Translations under genes and position numbers: made by a program
Shown here: positions 46,317 to 57,721 of the stretch, in pieces
How positions within the stretch are numbered: the stretch's first letter is position 1
Layout: each line of letters starts with the position of its first letter
Notes under the pieces: model-generated
What the model was told of the DNA's origin: nothing
Databases searched by the model: none
The model's input: only the letters and a program-made list of their open reading frames with translations
Source of the DNA: Elmis aenea
Taxonomy: Eukaryota > Arthropoda > Insecta > Coleoptera > Elmidae
Direction of reading: 5' to 3'
Length of the DNA: 64,000 nt
Assembly (NCBI GenBank): GCA_947652605.1
Contig: OX393579.1
Coordinates: forward strand, 5,394,001 to 5,458,000

Positions 46317-46617
46317 AAGTGTAGTCCTCTTGTACATACATAGCTGTGTCGAGGCCTGTTTTACTAGTTCTTGATTATAATTTTCCATCCCTGTCTATCA
46401 TTGGCCAAGTGTACCACATTTCTCTAGCTGACTCCTTTTTCTTTTAGTTTATGTCGAATTTTTCATAACTGGTTCCTCTTGTACCTTTCGGTGTCGAGGT
46501 ATGCTTTTCTATTTCTGTATTAAGTTTCTCCACTCATGCCTATGGCTAATCGTGGCGCATCTCTCCAGCTGACTTCTTTTTCTTCTAGTCTCTGCATCAC
46601 TTCCTTTTCCCATTTTG
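46317..46617 (-). pseudogene. Two adjacent LINE 3'-end pieces
   Basis: 46317-46457 and 46468-46617 are each similar to 9210-9355 (shared TTCCTCTTGTACCTTTCGGT, TCTCTCCAGCTGAC, TTTTTCTTCTAGTCTCTGC) and lie in the same orientation. They are the extreme C-terminus and 3' end of the LINE family in the split MITE, duplicated or inserted side by side. Confidence 0.7.
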
Positions 46618-46639
46618 TAACCATATATAGATAATCTTT

Positions 46640-47115
46640 TTATTTTTAATATTAATACTCATAATGTATCTGCCCATACCCCCAGATTATGTCCTTTACG
46701 TTTTTAGATAATAGCACCACATTATCCTCAAAGGGCAGTTTTGTTAAAGATATTGGTTTCAGTTTATTCCATCCCCAATAGGCTTTAATTGTATTTTCTT
46801 AGCACATCTTAATTATTTTATTCATTAGGATTATAAAAAAGAGTTTTTACTCCATCAAAGTTAATTTATAGCTTTGTGATGTGTGAATGTTCCTCCAGTG
46901 TAGGTCTGTTTATGTGTTCTTTAACACGAGTTTTATTATAACGTATGGTTTGTTCAATATAACATAAACCACAAAGATTTTTGTGAGCTTCTCCAGTTTC
47001 GCAAGGATTTTTTTAAACTTTTGATAAAATTATGTATAGTTTTAGTTCTTGTGTAACATATTTCTATACTATCTTGCTTAAGTACTGTTTTTATTTTATC
47101 TGTTATACCTTCGAT
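46640..47115 (-). pseudogene. Penelope-like element, GIY-YIG endonuclease relic
   Basis: On the minus strand: ITDKIKTVLKQDSIEICYTR, TIHNFIKSLK, then after a frame change NPCETGEAHKNLCGLCYIEQ, TIRYNKTRVKEHIN and TLEEHSHIT, followed by INFDGVKTLFYNPNE. The C-x2-CYI-x-QT ... R..EH order matches the GIY-YIG endonuclease that follows the reverse transcriptase in Penelope-like retroelements, and the segment before it matches the connector. The reverse transcriptase itself is not seen upstream. Frameshifts and stops make it non-functional. Confidence 0.65.
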
Positions 47116-48594
47116 GATCTTTTGTTAATAACACTTTTTTTTGTGTTGTTGCTTGTTCTATAAGCGCACTTTCATGCAACAAAATTCAAGCGTTGCTTTG
47201 CTCTCTACCTTTTTATACGACCATTGTCAAAGAAATTTATAATTGCCGACAAAACTTTCACAACAGACTAATTTATTACCAAGAATGCTTTGTACGTTAA
47301 AGCATAAACTATAGCTACAAAGTAGTTTTACAACTTTCATGAGCAACTCTGATAAAGTTAGAGACACTTTTATTGTTTGATGCCTCCAAAAAATTTAGAG
47401 AAACCTTAACATATTATGTTTTATCTCTTCACATCAGTTTGTGTATAACTTTGTCTGACTATTTTTAGTTGAAAAGTTACAGAACCTTTTGCTACATAAT
47501 TCTAGTGTTGCTCGTAGGTTAGTACGGTATTTGTATCATCGATTTTCCAAGAGACATGTGTTGAGTTACAAGAACCATTTCGCATGGATGTGGAATCGTG
47601 TTATGCCATCAGCATAGTAATTTCCCTTAATGGATTCAATTGTCGTACAGCACAAGGATTAATTCCGGCATTAGCCTGATTGTTTTGTTTTCTGCCCATT
47701 GAGTGATGTACGTTTAACAATTTTCTTGCGTAGGCCACGCAATTAAAACAAAAATGGTGTGCACTTCAGAAACAGACCAGAACATTAAACAGAAAATTTA
47801 CGAAAACTTTGAGATGGATAAATTGAGGAAGAACCAGACAAGAATAAGAATGTATTAGAGAATTTGATTTAAAAAATTCCATCTTCTGCCGCGGGCATGT
47901 GTTCCCGAATAAATTTAATCTATAAAAGTTTGCACAAGTTTGTCAAGAGTCAATGGAAGATGTTGGTATTGAGTTGCATTTTCATCACAAAAATTTATTC
48001 GTCAATTTTGTAACCCAATAAACCGCTTAATTTTTGATATATGAGAGGCGTCTATTACAATAAATCCATGATAATTATTAGTTGCCTGTCAAATTCGAAA
48101 CCGGATATGCAGTATAACGCAATTGCTGTTACTAATTGCTTAATTGGCTCCAATTAAATTGCCATACGTACTAATGGACGCTAATAAATGTTAACTTGAT
48201 TGGGGACATAAATTGTGTAACCAAATAAAAATAAAATAATTAATTTGCTGCCTATTTCAATATTCAAATAATTTATATAACTGTTTTCCTGTAGTTTTCA
48301 ACAAAATTAAAACTATTCTTAAGTCTCAAAAGGCACATCTTGAATCATATCTTATAGATAAACTTTATTGAGCAAGTTGGATCTGTCTCTAGCATTAATG
48401 CATTAAGTGTAGCGCCCTGAAGATGCGCTTATAAGTGAGTTAAAACGTCCGTGAAATAAATCACAAAAGACGTCATTTCAACTCGGCAATGTATAGCCTG
48501 CATTGAATGAACATCAGTTGAGGAAATATAAAAATGGGCTCCTAACATCTATTTTACTTTACAAATGTGACCACAATAAATGGCCCTTTCTGTG

Positions 48595-49345
48595 GTACTG
48601 TACTAGTAGTAGTAGTACTACATTACAAACAAGGGAGGGTCGCGATATGTTGTTGCTAGAATCTGATCAAGGCTGTGTTTATTGCATCAAGAACATCAAA
48701 ACTAAATCTTTGGCAGAGTTGTACGCGACACTGGCCATTTCCTTCGGAAAAATAGGGGCAAAACTGAAAAGTTGAATAATAAAGGTTATTTTTGCGATCA
48801 CGTTGGCTATGAACCCGTCAGAGATAAAATCGAAATTCTTCTATTTACCAATACTAAGTATAATGGTGCAAAGTTTTTGAAAATGTCTTAAACGGTTCCG
48901 GAGGAAAACGCGAAAAACGAGGTCGTTGTAAAAACGGTTTCGCCTATGTTAAACGCCTATGCAAGTCGCCTAGATTTAGTTATAACAGACATACCACAAC
49001 TTCTCAAATCATAACGTTTTTGCAAGAGTTCTGTTTTTTTCTGGAACCGTTTAAATTTTTTTTAAAAATTTTGCACCATTTGACTTGCAAAGGATGCGTG
49101 AATCGGTAAATAGAAAAATTTCGATTTTATCCCTGACGGTTTCATGGCCAACGCGATCGCAAAAATTACTTTTGTTATTCAACTTGTTAGTTTTTCCCCA
49201 ATTTTTCCGAATGAAATGATCAGTGGCACGTATAACTCTGGAAAACATTTAGTTTTGATGTTCTTGATGCAATAAACACAGCCTTGATCAGATTCTAGCG
49301 ACAACATATCGTGACCTTCCTGGTAAGTGCTACATTTAAAATTTT
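48595..49345. mobile_element. Palindromic MITE with 300-bp inverted arms
   Basis: 48640-48990 and 49010-49330 are inverted copies. Both arms encode the same stretch ESDQGCVYCIKNIKTK when read inward, which is why similar open frames appear on opposite strands. The arms differ by scattered substitutions and small indels, so the element is not recent. No conserved terminal motif or target duplication was identified, and the borders are approximate. Confidence 0.75.
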
Positions 49346-51745
49346 TATAAATATATTTAACGACACACACATACAGACGAAACTGATAAGAACCTCAGGA
49401 CACACTTCAAAGTCTTCTTTGCTTTTTCACCTCCTCTAAAATTAGGAACTTCAAAATAAAAATTCATCTGGCTAGCAATTCGCTTACCCGTACCTATAAT
49501 TTATAAACCTGAGGTAGAGAGAATTAGATTCAATAAATCCACAACGGAACAAATCGAGATCTGAATACGGGAGAAACCATCAGAAGTAAATTTTTTATAT
49601 CTCTAGTTTTACAACAACTCTACAGTTGTCATCACATTTAAAGTCATGCCTTCATCTGGAAAGCTTAAATTTACTTTCAGGATTTATTTATAGCACACTT
49701 CTGACGCGCCTGCTACTATATACAAATCTTTAGTTTTTAATTTGGTTACAAAAATTTATATCTAAAATAAGGAATAGAAAAACGCACTTCTAGCCATTGT
49801 TAAAAGATATCTCGTTACACAAAATGTATCTCTGAATTGATTTCAACACAAACGTTATAAGATTTGGACCTCTCTCTGGGTTTTTTTGAAGTCAAAAGTT
49901 TATGTCAAGAAGCCAACGACCACCAAATTCAGCTACAGTTAGGCCAAACAGTGATTGAAAATTTCGTCAAAAGAACGAAAATGTTCCAGCAAAGCCGAAG
50001 AGGGCATTTATCAGATTTGTTGTTCCATACATCATTCCCACGTCTACTTTATGATCAAATCAAAAATTCGGTATTTTCTCTAAAAAAAAAACTGTGTTTA
50101 CAATTTAAATTTTCCGCTCTTGTTGGGGCACCCTTTATAAACTGAAATGTACATATTGTGCTCAATTTCTGAAATAACCTGAACAAACTGACAAACTTGA
50201 ATAAACAAATAAAAGTAATATTCATTACATCTGACTTATAAATAATGCATTTATACGCTAGAACTCATCCAAAATACCAAACTTTTCACAGGGTTCTAGA
50301 AATACAGACAACAATCGTTAAATGCGTTTTGTTTATCGCAACCAAACTTCAGACGCCATTAATTAAATTTCGAGAACAAAAGTACTGAATATGATAGCGT
50401 TCTTGATTATTTCAAAATCTAATTAATTTGTGTACAGAATAATAACAGTAAGTAACTTTATATATTTGTTTTAAGAGTTAACAGTAGAGCAACGGCAGTC
50501 TTCGCGAGATTATAATTTTATTTAAACTTTAAAATTAATCACTGTTGCGGGATTATTTTGAGTTGGGGAAGTTTAATCTGTGCTCTGTAACGACAGCGCG
50601 TTTTACGTCAGTCAATAACCGCACCTTAAATTTTGGATTAGGTTAACACTAGTTGATTTACGACGACTGCAGTTTGTGTTACGGAAGTAATGAGACGCGA
50701 AGATGATGTTTACTGAGACATAATGATAATACATTTTAAAGGCACTGTTAAAGAACATAAGCAAAAGTTTTTATTAACCATAATTTTAAAAGTGGCTTAA
50801 GTGGTTTTTGACCAGTCCGTATACCAGACCAGGCTATTTCTTGACTCTCCCATTGATCCCGTGTTGCAATTTTCCTATAGTTAACATAAATATTTTTATG
50901 CACATTAAAATTCAAAACATTTAATACCTCAAAATAACATAAAAGTGACTATGCCACTTTCAAAATAAACGGTTTAAATCCATACTAAATTTATTTTTGA
51001 CAAAGAGAACAATGAATTGAGATGTAAATTATCTGTAATTTCGTTTAATTTTTCATAATACAAATTAGAATATACAACGAACGAAATATTCACATCAAAA
51101 ACCTTCGTCTGGGTTTTGAATGCTGTTTAGTATTAGGCTAATATTCCTTTTAAACTAGGATACGTTTATATTAAAGTAACTTGAACGTGGTTTAACCACA
51201 GCAGAGTGTATCTAACATCTTAAATTTTAAAAATTCGCTTCTCAACTTCTATGAAAATATATGCAGCGTTTCGTGTAAGGAACATTATAAAATTAGGTCA
51301 CATTAACTCAAGTTAAGATGGAATTTGCTGTGAATTGCAGCAAGTCTCTAACGATTTTAAAAAGTTTCGCCGTGTTGCTTACGCTTGCCTTTAAAGGAGC
51401 TAGTTTTAGTTAGTTTAACCTAACTTTGTAATCAAGGGTTCTGATCTCGAAACATAACTTGCTAAGTAGTTGTTGAATCTGTTTAATAAGATCAATATTG
51501 TTAAAGATGCTGGCGTTCTCATTGAGACGTTTGTTGCAGTTGACGGGCTGAGAGGTATCTGAAAATCGCAGATATCGGTTCATTAGGATTAAATTAAATA
51601 TGAACGGGATCTTTGCCCACTTTAAAGCTTGTTGAAAATAACTTGTTTATCGTACGGATTCCAATAAGTTTAACGAACAAAAAATAAACAAATGTTATGT
51701 GGAGTTGTATAAAATATAATTATTTATGGGTGGTTTTAAATATTA

Positions 51746-53010
51746 GGTAGGAGCAAAAGTATTTTCGTTTTTTTTCTAGTCATCTTGGATACTAAACAAT
51801 TGATAAAAGTTTGACAAGATATATGTCAAATTAAAAAGCGCATCTTCTAGTTTAGTTTTTGTGTCAGTTAGTTTAATTGCTTGTGGTTAAAAGTTCTTTA
51901 AATGTCTGAAACAAATGTTGAAGTTCTTGCAATTTTACGTCACTACTGAAAATTGGGGCGAAGCGCCGCTGATGCCGCACGAACTATACGTGATGTGGAA
52001 GGTCAGTATACTATCTCAAATCGTACTGCACAAAATTGGTATATAAAATTCAAAAACGGCGATACCAGCCTTCAAAAACAAGCTCGTTCTGGGCGGCCCT
52101 CCATGGTAGACCAGGGGGCCCTACTTCAAGCCGTCGAGGAATCGCCAGCAACAACTACTACAAATTTATCGCACAAACTTGGGCCTTCGCGATGGACTAT
52201 AGGTCGCCACCTACATAAGCTAGGTAAATCCAAAAAACGCTGTAGAGAAATACCCCATGATTTGTCACCAGAGCAAGCAGAACGTCGGGTCAGTGTATGT
52301 AGAGAACTAATCAGCAACCCTCAAGACCATCGGTTCTTTCGCCGGATTGTGACCTGCGACGAAAAGTGGATCTACCTTCGTAATCCCAGTAGATCAAACC
52401 AGTGGTTAAGTAGAGGCCAACGTGGAGAACCTGTGGTAAAGCGCGGAAGATTCGAAACCAAGGTTATGCTTTGCGTCTGGTGGAATTACGAAGGTGTGGT
52501 TCACTTTGAGTTGGTTCCTGATGGTCGAGCGATCAACGCGGAACTCTACTGCGAGCAGCTTGATCAAGTGTACGCATCCTTACAACGAAAATACCCTGCT
52601 TTGGTCAACCGACGACGAGTGCTGTTACAGCAAGACAACGCTAGACCGCATACGGCCCAAATGACCCTTCGGAAACTGGAGGATCTTGATGGAATAGAAG
52701 TGCTACCACACCCTGCATACAGTCCCGACCTAGCACCATCGGATTACCACATGTTCCGGTCAATGGCGCATTTCCTGACTGGGCGGGACTTTGCTAATGT
52801 TCAGGAAGTAGAAGAAGGGTGTCGCGAGTTCTTCGACTCTACCTATAAGTCCCAAGAATGGTACCGGAGGGAAATTGTAAACCTGGCAAAAAAATGGATT
52901 AAGACCATTTAATACAATGGACTATATTTTGATTTTTGATTTAATTTAGTTTGTTAAGAATATTAAAAATTAATATCATGTTAAAAAACAAAAATACTTT
53001 TGCTCCTACC
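51746..53010 (+). mobile_element. Nearly intact mariner transposon
   Basis: Terminal inverted repeats of 28 bp with a single mismatch (51746-51773 and 52983-53010, beginning GGTAGGAGCAAAAGTATTTT) flank one long transposase frame. TA dinucleotides at 51744-51745 and 53011-53012 are the mariner target duplication. At 1,265 bp it is of standard mariner size and is the best preserved element in the window, sitting in intron 2 in the sense direction. Confidence 0.95.
51902..52912 (+). pseudogene. Mariner transposase with one nonsense codon
   Basis: The frame from ATG 51902 to TAA 52910-52912 spans 336 codons, normal for mariner, but TGA replaces codon 16 (51947-51949). The frame after it is uninterrupted for 320 codons. 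Visible parts are the N-terminal helix-turn-helix pair (GRSAADAARTIRDVEG, TISNRTAQNWYIKFKNGDTS), the linker RSGRPS, and the catalytic acids in TCDEKW (Asp153), QQDNARPHTA (Asp245) and YSPDLAPSDYH (Asp281). Thirty-five residues separate the last two, one more than the mariner DD34D norm by my count. A shorter start after the stop would lose part of the first helix-turn-helix. Confidence 0.92.
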
Positions 53011-53012
53011 TA

Positions 53013-55035
53013 ATAGATCGAAATGCAAACTCCTAAATATCTCGAAACAAAGAACAATTCACTATAAACGATCCAACTGATTGTTGTTATGTACTGAACT
53101 TGTGATAATCGATAAACTAACAAGCTTTTATGTGAAATTAAAAAAATCCGTATTTTTTGACCACGTTCTAATTTGAACTTCCTCTCCTACGTGAACGAGG
53201 AAGATTTTTCCCATAAATTCGCGTCACCTCGCATTATTACCCCAGGACCCGCGTCGTTTTTCGCCGCCCTTGTTCGGTGACCCACCAACAAATTACCAAA
53301 AAAGCAAATTGAACCAATTCCCCGAAAGGTTACAAACCACTAAGGCAGTGTTAACTGAAAGCCATTATTCACGTCAATCAACTCCTTTTAGTTCTTGGGG
53401 GAGTAAATGTGTGTCTTTAAGATTTACGTTCCATTACAAAGCCATCGATCCCCGCTCCTGTAATGCGTTCTCGATATATTCTTATATAACATGACGTGAC
53501 ACCGTTATCCTTACACGAAGAGTTCATAAGTTGGCTGTCAAAACAAAAGCGTTTGCACGAAAACACCTTAATGTCAAAAACGACAGTATTAAATGACCTT
53601 TATTATCACATTTGATCAATAAAAGCACTGAGTCAACGCGCTTAATGATTCAAGTATGAGCCGTTTATTTTGATAAGTTATTAAACAATAAATTGACTTC
53701 AAAATACAAACAAAATATTTATATAATTTCAATTATTGCTAGGTCAGGTGGGGTGTGTGGAACCCCTACAAAAATAATAACCAAAATAACTTAAAATCAC
53801 TAACTTTATTCAATGCCTTTACACTTTAGAAACATTGTGGGGAAAATAACTTAAAGGTAGGAAAAATATCGTGAGCCTACCCCCTTTGGTCTAATTTGAA
53901 AAGCAATTCTAACTTTTCATGGGGTTTTATAAACTCCAACTTACCAGTTACGTGTGAAGCAAAATATTTTTATATAAGTGTTGCAAAAACGATATTGTTA
54001 CTATTGTGGAAATTTATTGGTCATAATAAGCTATAGATTCAAAACTCGATTTTTGACAACATTATACAAAAATCGATGGGAATTTTTAAAATCTGGTGTT
54101 CGATAATTAAAGTAAACTTTGCATTTTCTACTGCACCACTTTAGATATTGAAACAATTATGCTTTTATAGATAACTGATAGTTGAAATTACGCTAAATTT
54201 GTTTTATAGTTGACAGAATGAAAGCCCAACTCAGACAAGCTAAGACTTGTTTCTCTTTAACAACACAAAGCACAATTTTTCTCTTATATAATTTGTGCAA
54301 TTATATTTCACATTCACTGTCTACCTATTTGATTCCGCTATTCGTCTAAAAAACTCGGTATTTTCACGACCCTTACAACTTTTATCACACCTGCCCCGAC
54401 TGAAAACTTCCATCAGAAATAAATCTTTCCCTGCAATCAATAATATAAACGATATCTTTGACCCCCCGTTCTTGAGAGACACGTGTGTCGGAAAAGTGAC
54501 TATTGCAAGGCGCTCAGTTCCATATACTGCAGCTGTGCAATAGTGTGCATTAATAGCTGAAAAGGGTTTGATGTTGACAACCACTGTCAGTTCGTAAAAA
54601 AAGTTGGAATTGACGGTGGATATTTGAAAGTTAATATTAAAACTTTTTAGGAAGTTTGAGCGACATCTGTTGTTTTAGGACAGGAATTATTTTATGAAAT
54701 GCATTGCATAACAAAAATTGGTTCCAAAATATTGTTAAAGAAATAAAATTAAAAAAAACTAATAAATATGCGAAAAATTAAAGCTTACAAGAATATTGCA
54801 AACTTTAATATTTATTTCCATGTAGAAGTGAGCGTTTTGTAGCGAACACTCCAATTGTCGGTAGCTATATTCTCATGCGCCCGCCGTTAAGAACAAAACT
54901 GCATTCTCTTCATTCAACTTCCAAGTTTCTATAAAACCAACGAAGGATTTTAATTAACCTCGTCATAAATGCAATTTTAATGTAGCCAGTAGAGTTAATT
55001 AACTCTCTAAAAACAAATTCTTTGTTATATTTCAG
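53013..55035. other. End of intron 2, no gene seen
   Basis: 53200-53500 and 54290-54560 have more balanced base composition and could be regulatory, but I recognise no motif or domain. Open frames on either strand across exon 3 are shadows. Confidence 0.4.
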
Positions 55036-55268
55036 ATATACGAGATGGGTGACACGAAGAGTGGCTCTGGGGACAATAGCAACAGTATGGCTTCTTGCTG
55101 CGCTTATATCGTTCGTTCCAATATCTCTGGAATTGCACAAGCCCCAACAACCTTTAGTCATTAATGCAGGGGGGCACAACTACCCCACATGCGCCCTCGA
55201 CCTCACTCCAACATACGCCGTCGTGTCTAGTTGCATCTCTTTTTATGTTCCTTGCATTGTAATGCTAG
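55036..55268 (+). CDS. Dop1R1: D1-like dopamine receptor, coding exon 3 (TM4-TM5)
   Basis: Encodes residues 131 (last base) to 208 and the first base of 209. Acceptor ATTTCAG|A, donor TAG|GTGAGT at 55269, phase 1. Joining to exon 2 gives DPLRYTRWVTRR, a continuous second intracellular loop. TM4 carries Trp149 (Trp4.50). ECL2 carries Cys183, partner of Cys97. TM5 starts YAVVSSCISFYVP: Ser195, Ser196 and Ser199 fit the positions 5.42, 5.43 and 5.46 that contact the catechol hydroxyls of dopamine, and Pro203 is Pro5.50. This exon lies 21.4 kb from exon 2. Open frames on the opposite strand here are shadows. Confidence 0.93.
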
Positions 55269-57721
55269 GTGAGTTCACTTTTTGTTATTGTTAATTGTTT
55301 TTAGGTGTCAAGTTTAAGACTAAATATCTTAAATAGAATATTTTTATGTACTACATGCACCCTGTCTTAAATTACCTTGTATAAACCTTATTTTAAATCG
55401 ATTTATCAATTATTTTTTTAGGCTTAGTTAAATAATGCATTCTTGTAATGTTAGTTAAAAATTTTAACCCTCTGTTTTTAGTGCCTTACAATGAATATTT
55501 CATTTAATTTTTTATTTTATTGCTATGAAACGATTTCCCATTTATTACATTTAGAAAATGCATATTTCTGAAGGTACCTTTTAAAAGGTTAGAAAAGCAC
55601 AATGAACATTTAAGATATTCGTGTTAAACTAACCACTAAGCAATAAAAATGGCAGAAACATCTTTGCCATTACGTACAGCATTTAAAAAACGATATCTTA
55701 ACACAGAAGTTCTTAACTTCTTCGCGATATTTCGTTGCCATCGTTTACAAACCATCGATCTATCATTTATGTAAAAAGTACTTGAATAATATGGGTTTAT
55801 TGTTAAGCAAATTTGCCTACTGAATATTAATATAATCAACTTGTACTGGAGCTAAATATTACCCACCGGTTTTTGCAAGCCGCGCCCCATACTTTAAGGA
55901 ACTCTGTTGTAATCTACTTAGGCAACATCAATAAAATTTCTGGAAGCAATGGTAAGTAAACGATGAAGGAAGCAGATGTCTTATGCCAACATTTTCCATT
56001 TAAAACCCATAACATTCCAAACCAAACGCCAGAGCAATTTTTTAGCATTTATGTGTAACTTATTTTATTCAAAACGTAAATTATAAGCAAAAATTCTGTT
56101 TCGCAAAAGAAAAGACGAAATCGCTCAATAGTTTTAAACCGAAAATAATATAAAAACTACGGACTTATGTTGATTTTATTCTATATGTTTCACTGAAGTG
56201 ATGTTTGATAAGACAGTAATTTTAAAAAAATGATGTGTAACTTATAGAATATAAGTAATTCATATAATGTATTTCATTATAAGTTTCCTCAAGTATTTTT
56301 TCATTATCATCGATATTTATAAAATACCAAAGTAATAAATAAATTCATCAGTACATAATTGGTGGTTTTCTTCGTAGATGAGAACATACAAATTCTTTCT
56401 ATCAGCCAATACATATATCCATACTTAATCTTCAGCTGTTCCGTTTTCTTTTTAACATGTTTCTTCAATTTTAACTTGTCGTCTAAGTTTAGGCCAAGAT
56501 ATTTAGCAGTCTTTTTGCAAGGGATTATATTATTATTTAGACACACTGGTAGGTAGTTTAGTCTTTTGTTGGTGAAATTAACGTGAACAGATTTTTCTTC
56601 GTTAATTTTCATATGCCACTGTTTTGTCCATGCATATGTTTTATTAACTGCGCTTTGGAGATTTTCTGTTGTTTCTTTTATGGTTGCTCCTGAAGTTAGA
56701 ACTGCGGTGTCGTCAGCAAATGTGGCGAGTTTTACGTTTTGTGTATACAGCAGGTACAATACCGGTCCAAGGACACTTCCTTGAGGTACACCTGCTCTTA
56801 TGAACGCAAGTTCTAAGTTTTCGTTTTCCATTTTGACCTTAAACGTTTGCTGAGATAGATATGACTCCAGGAGCTGACTATATTGAACAGGAAGCATTTT
56901 CTTTAATTTTATTAGTATTCCTTTATGCCAGACTTCGTCAAATGCTTTAGCAACATCGAGGAATGTTGCCGAACAAATTTTTTCTTCTTCTAATGACTTC
57001 TCTATGTCAATTATTATTCGATGAACCTGGTCTACGGTGGAGTGTTTGTCACGAAATCCAAACTGATGTGGTGGAATAAGTTTTTTTTTCTCGATTATGA
57101 TGTTCATCCTTTTAATAGCAGCTTTTCAAAAAGCTTTGATGTTATAGGTAGAAGTGAAATTGGCCTATATGATGTAACCTCATCGGTCGGTTTTCCCAGT
57201 TTTGGTAACAATATTACTTCGGCTGTTTTCCATATGATAGGAACATATTGTAGTCGGAAAGCAGCATTTATTAAATTTGTAAGTTTTACAGTACCTCTTT
57301 TTGGTACCTAATCGCTTTAGGATCTCTCCAGTAATCAAGTCGAATCCAGGGGCTTTTTGGGATTGATATGTTTCTTTATTACTTCTTTTACAGAAAGAAG
57401 ATGATGAACCATTTTAAAATATTTTATAAAAAAATTGTTTGATTTAATTTCGGGATGTATTTCGTTGCAAACAGCATTAGGAGCGACATATTTATCTAGT
57501 TTCAGCTTCCATTTCAATATTTTCTCTAAAAGTGTTTCGTTTGGCGCACGGCCAATTTATGTAACTTTTTTCTCGACGTTTTGTTTTTTTGATTACCCAG
57601 TTTGGAGCCGTTCCGTCGACAAATGAGCCTCCTAGAGACACACCTCCACCAGTACTTGTTAGACAAAAGTTGTTTACAACGTTCTTTTTTTTTTAATTCT
57701 AACGACTCGTTTTTGTTTCAG
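55269..57721 (+). other. Intron 3 of the dopamine receptor gene
   Basis: 2,453 bp from GTGAGT to TTTCAG, phase 1, separating TM5 from the third intracellular loop. 55269-56290 is AT-rich with nothing recognised; most of the remainder is an antisense Jockey relic reaching to within about 80 bp of the acceptor. Confidence 0.88.
56307..57640 (-). pseudogene. Jockey-clade reverse transcriptase relic, antisense in intron 3
   Basis: From 57640 downward the minus strand gives LKWKLKLDKYVAPN, INPKKPLDST, WKTAEVILLPKLGKP and SYRPISLLPITSKLFEKLLL. Then the 266-codon frame 57107-56307 has PPHQFGFRDKHST, FLDVAKAFDEVWHKG (motif A Asp), AGVPQGSVLGPVLYLLYT and KLATFADDTAVL (catalytic ADD), followed by the connector with KYLGLNL. 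About ten residues are missing between LYLLYT and KLATFADD, and the usual YGIQLWG segment is absent, so it is internally deleted and 3'-truncated. Upstream stops and a broken join at 57107 confirm a pseudogene. Confidence 0.88.

Larger units (their letters stand above)
33617..55035 (+). other. Intron 2 of the dopamine receptor gene (21.4 kb)
   Basis: Runs from GTAAGA to ATTTCAG, phase 2, and separates TM3 from TM4 in the second intracellular loop. It is filled with mobile-element relics listed separately. Stretches where I see neither genes nor repeats are 34070-34815, 35411-36195, 36646-38820, 40424-41690, 42441-43404, 44446-44914, 47116-48590, 49346-51743 and 53013-55035. Confidence 0.88.

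Noticed and set aside
48503..49370. Pair of similar proteins on opposite strands read as a gene family
   Set aside because: They are the two arms of one palindromic element, so the similarity is due to inverted duplication.
54910..55179. 89-codon frame antisense to receptor exon 3
   Set aside because: Shadow of the real exon on the other strand; no recognisable domain.
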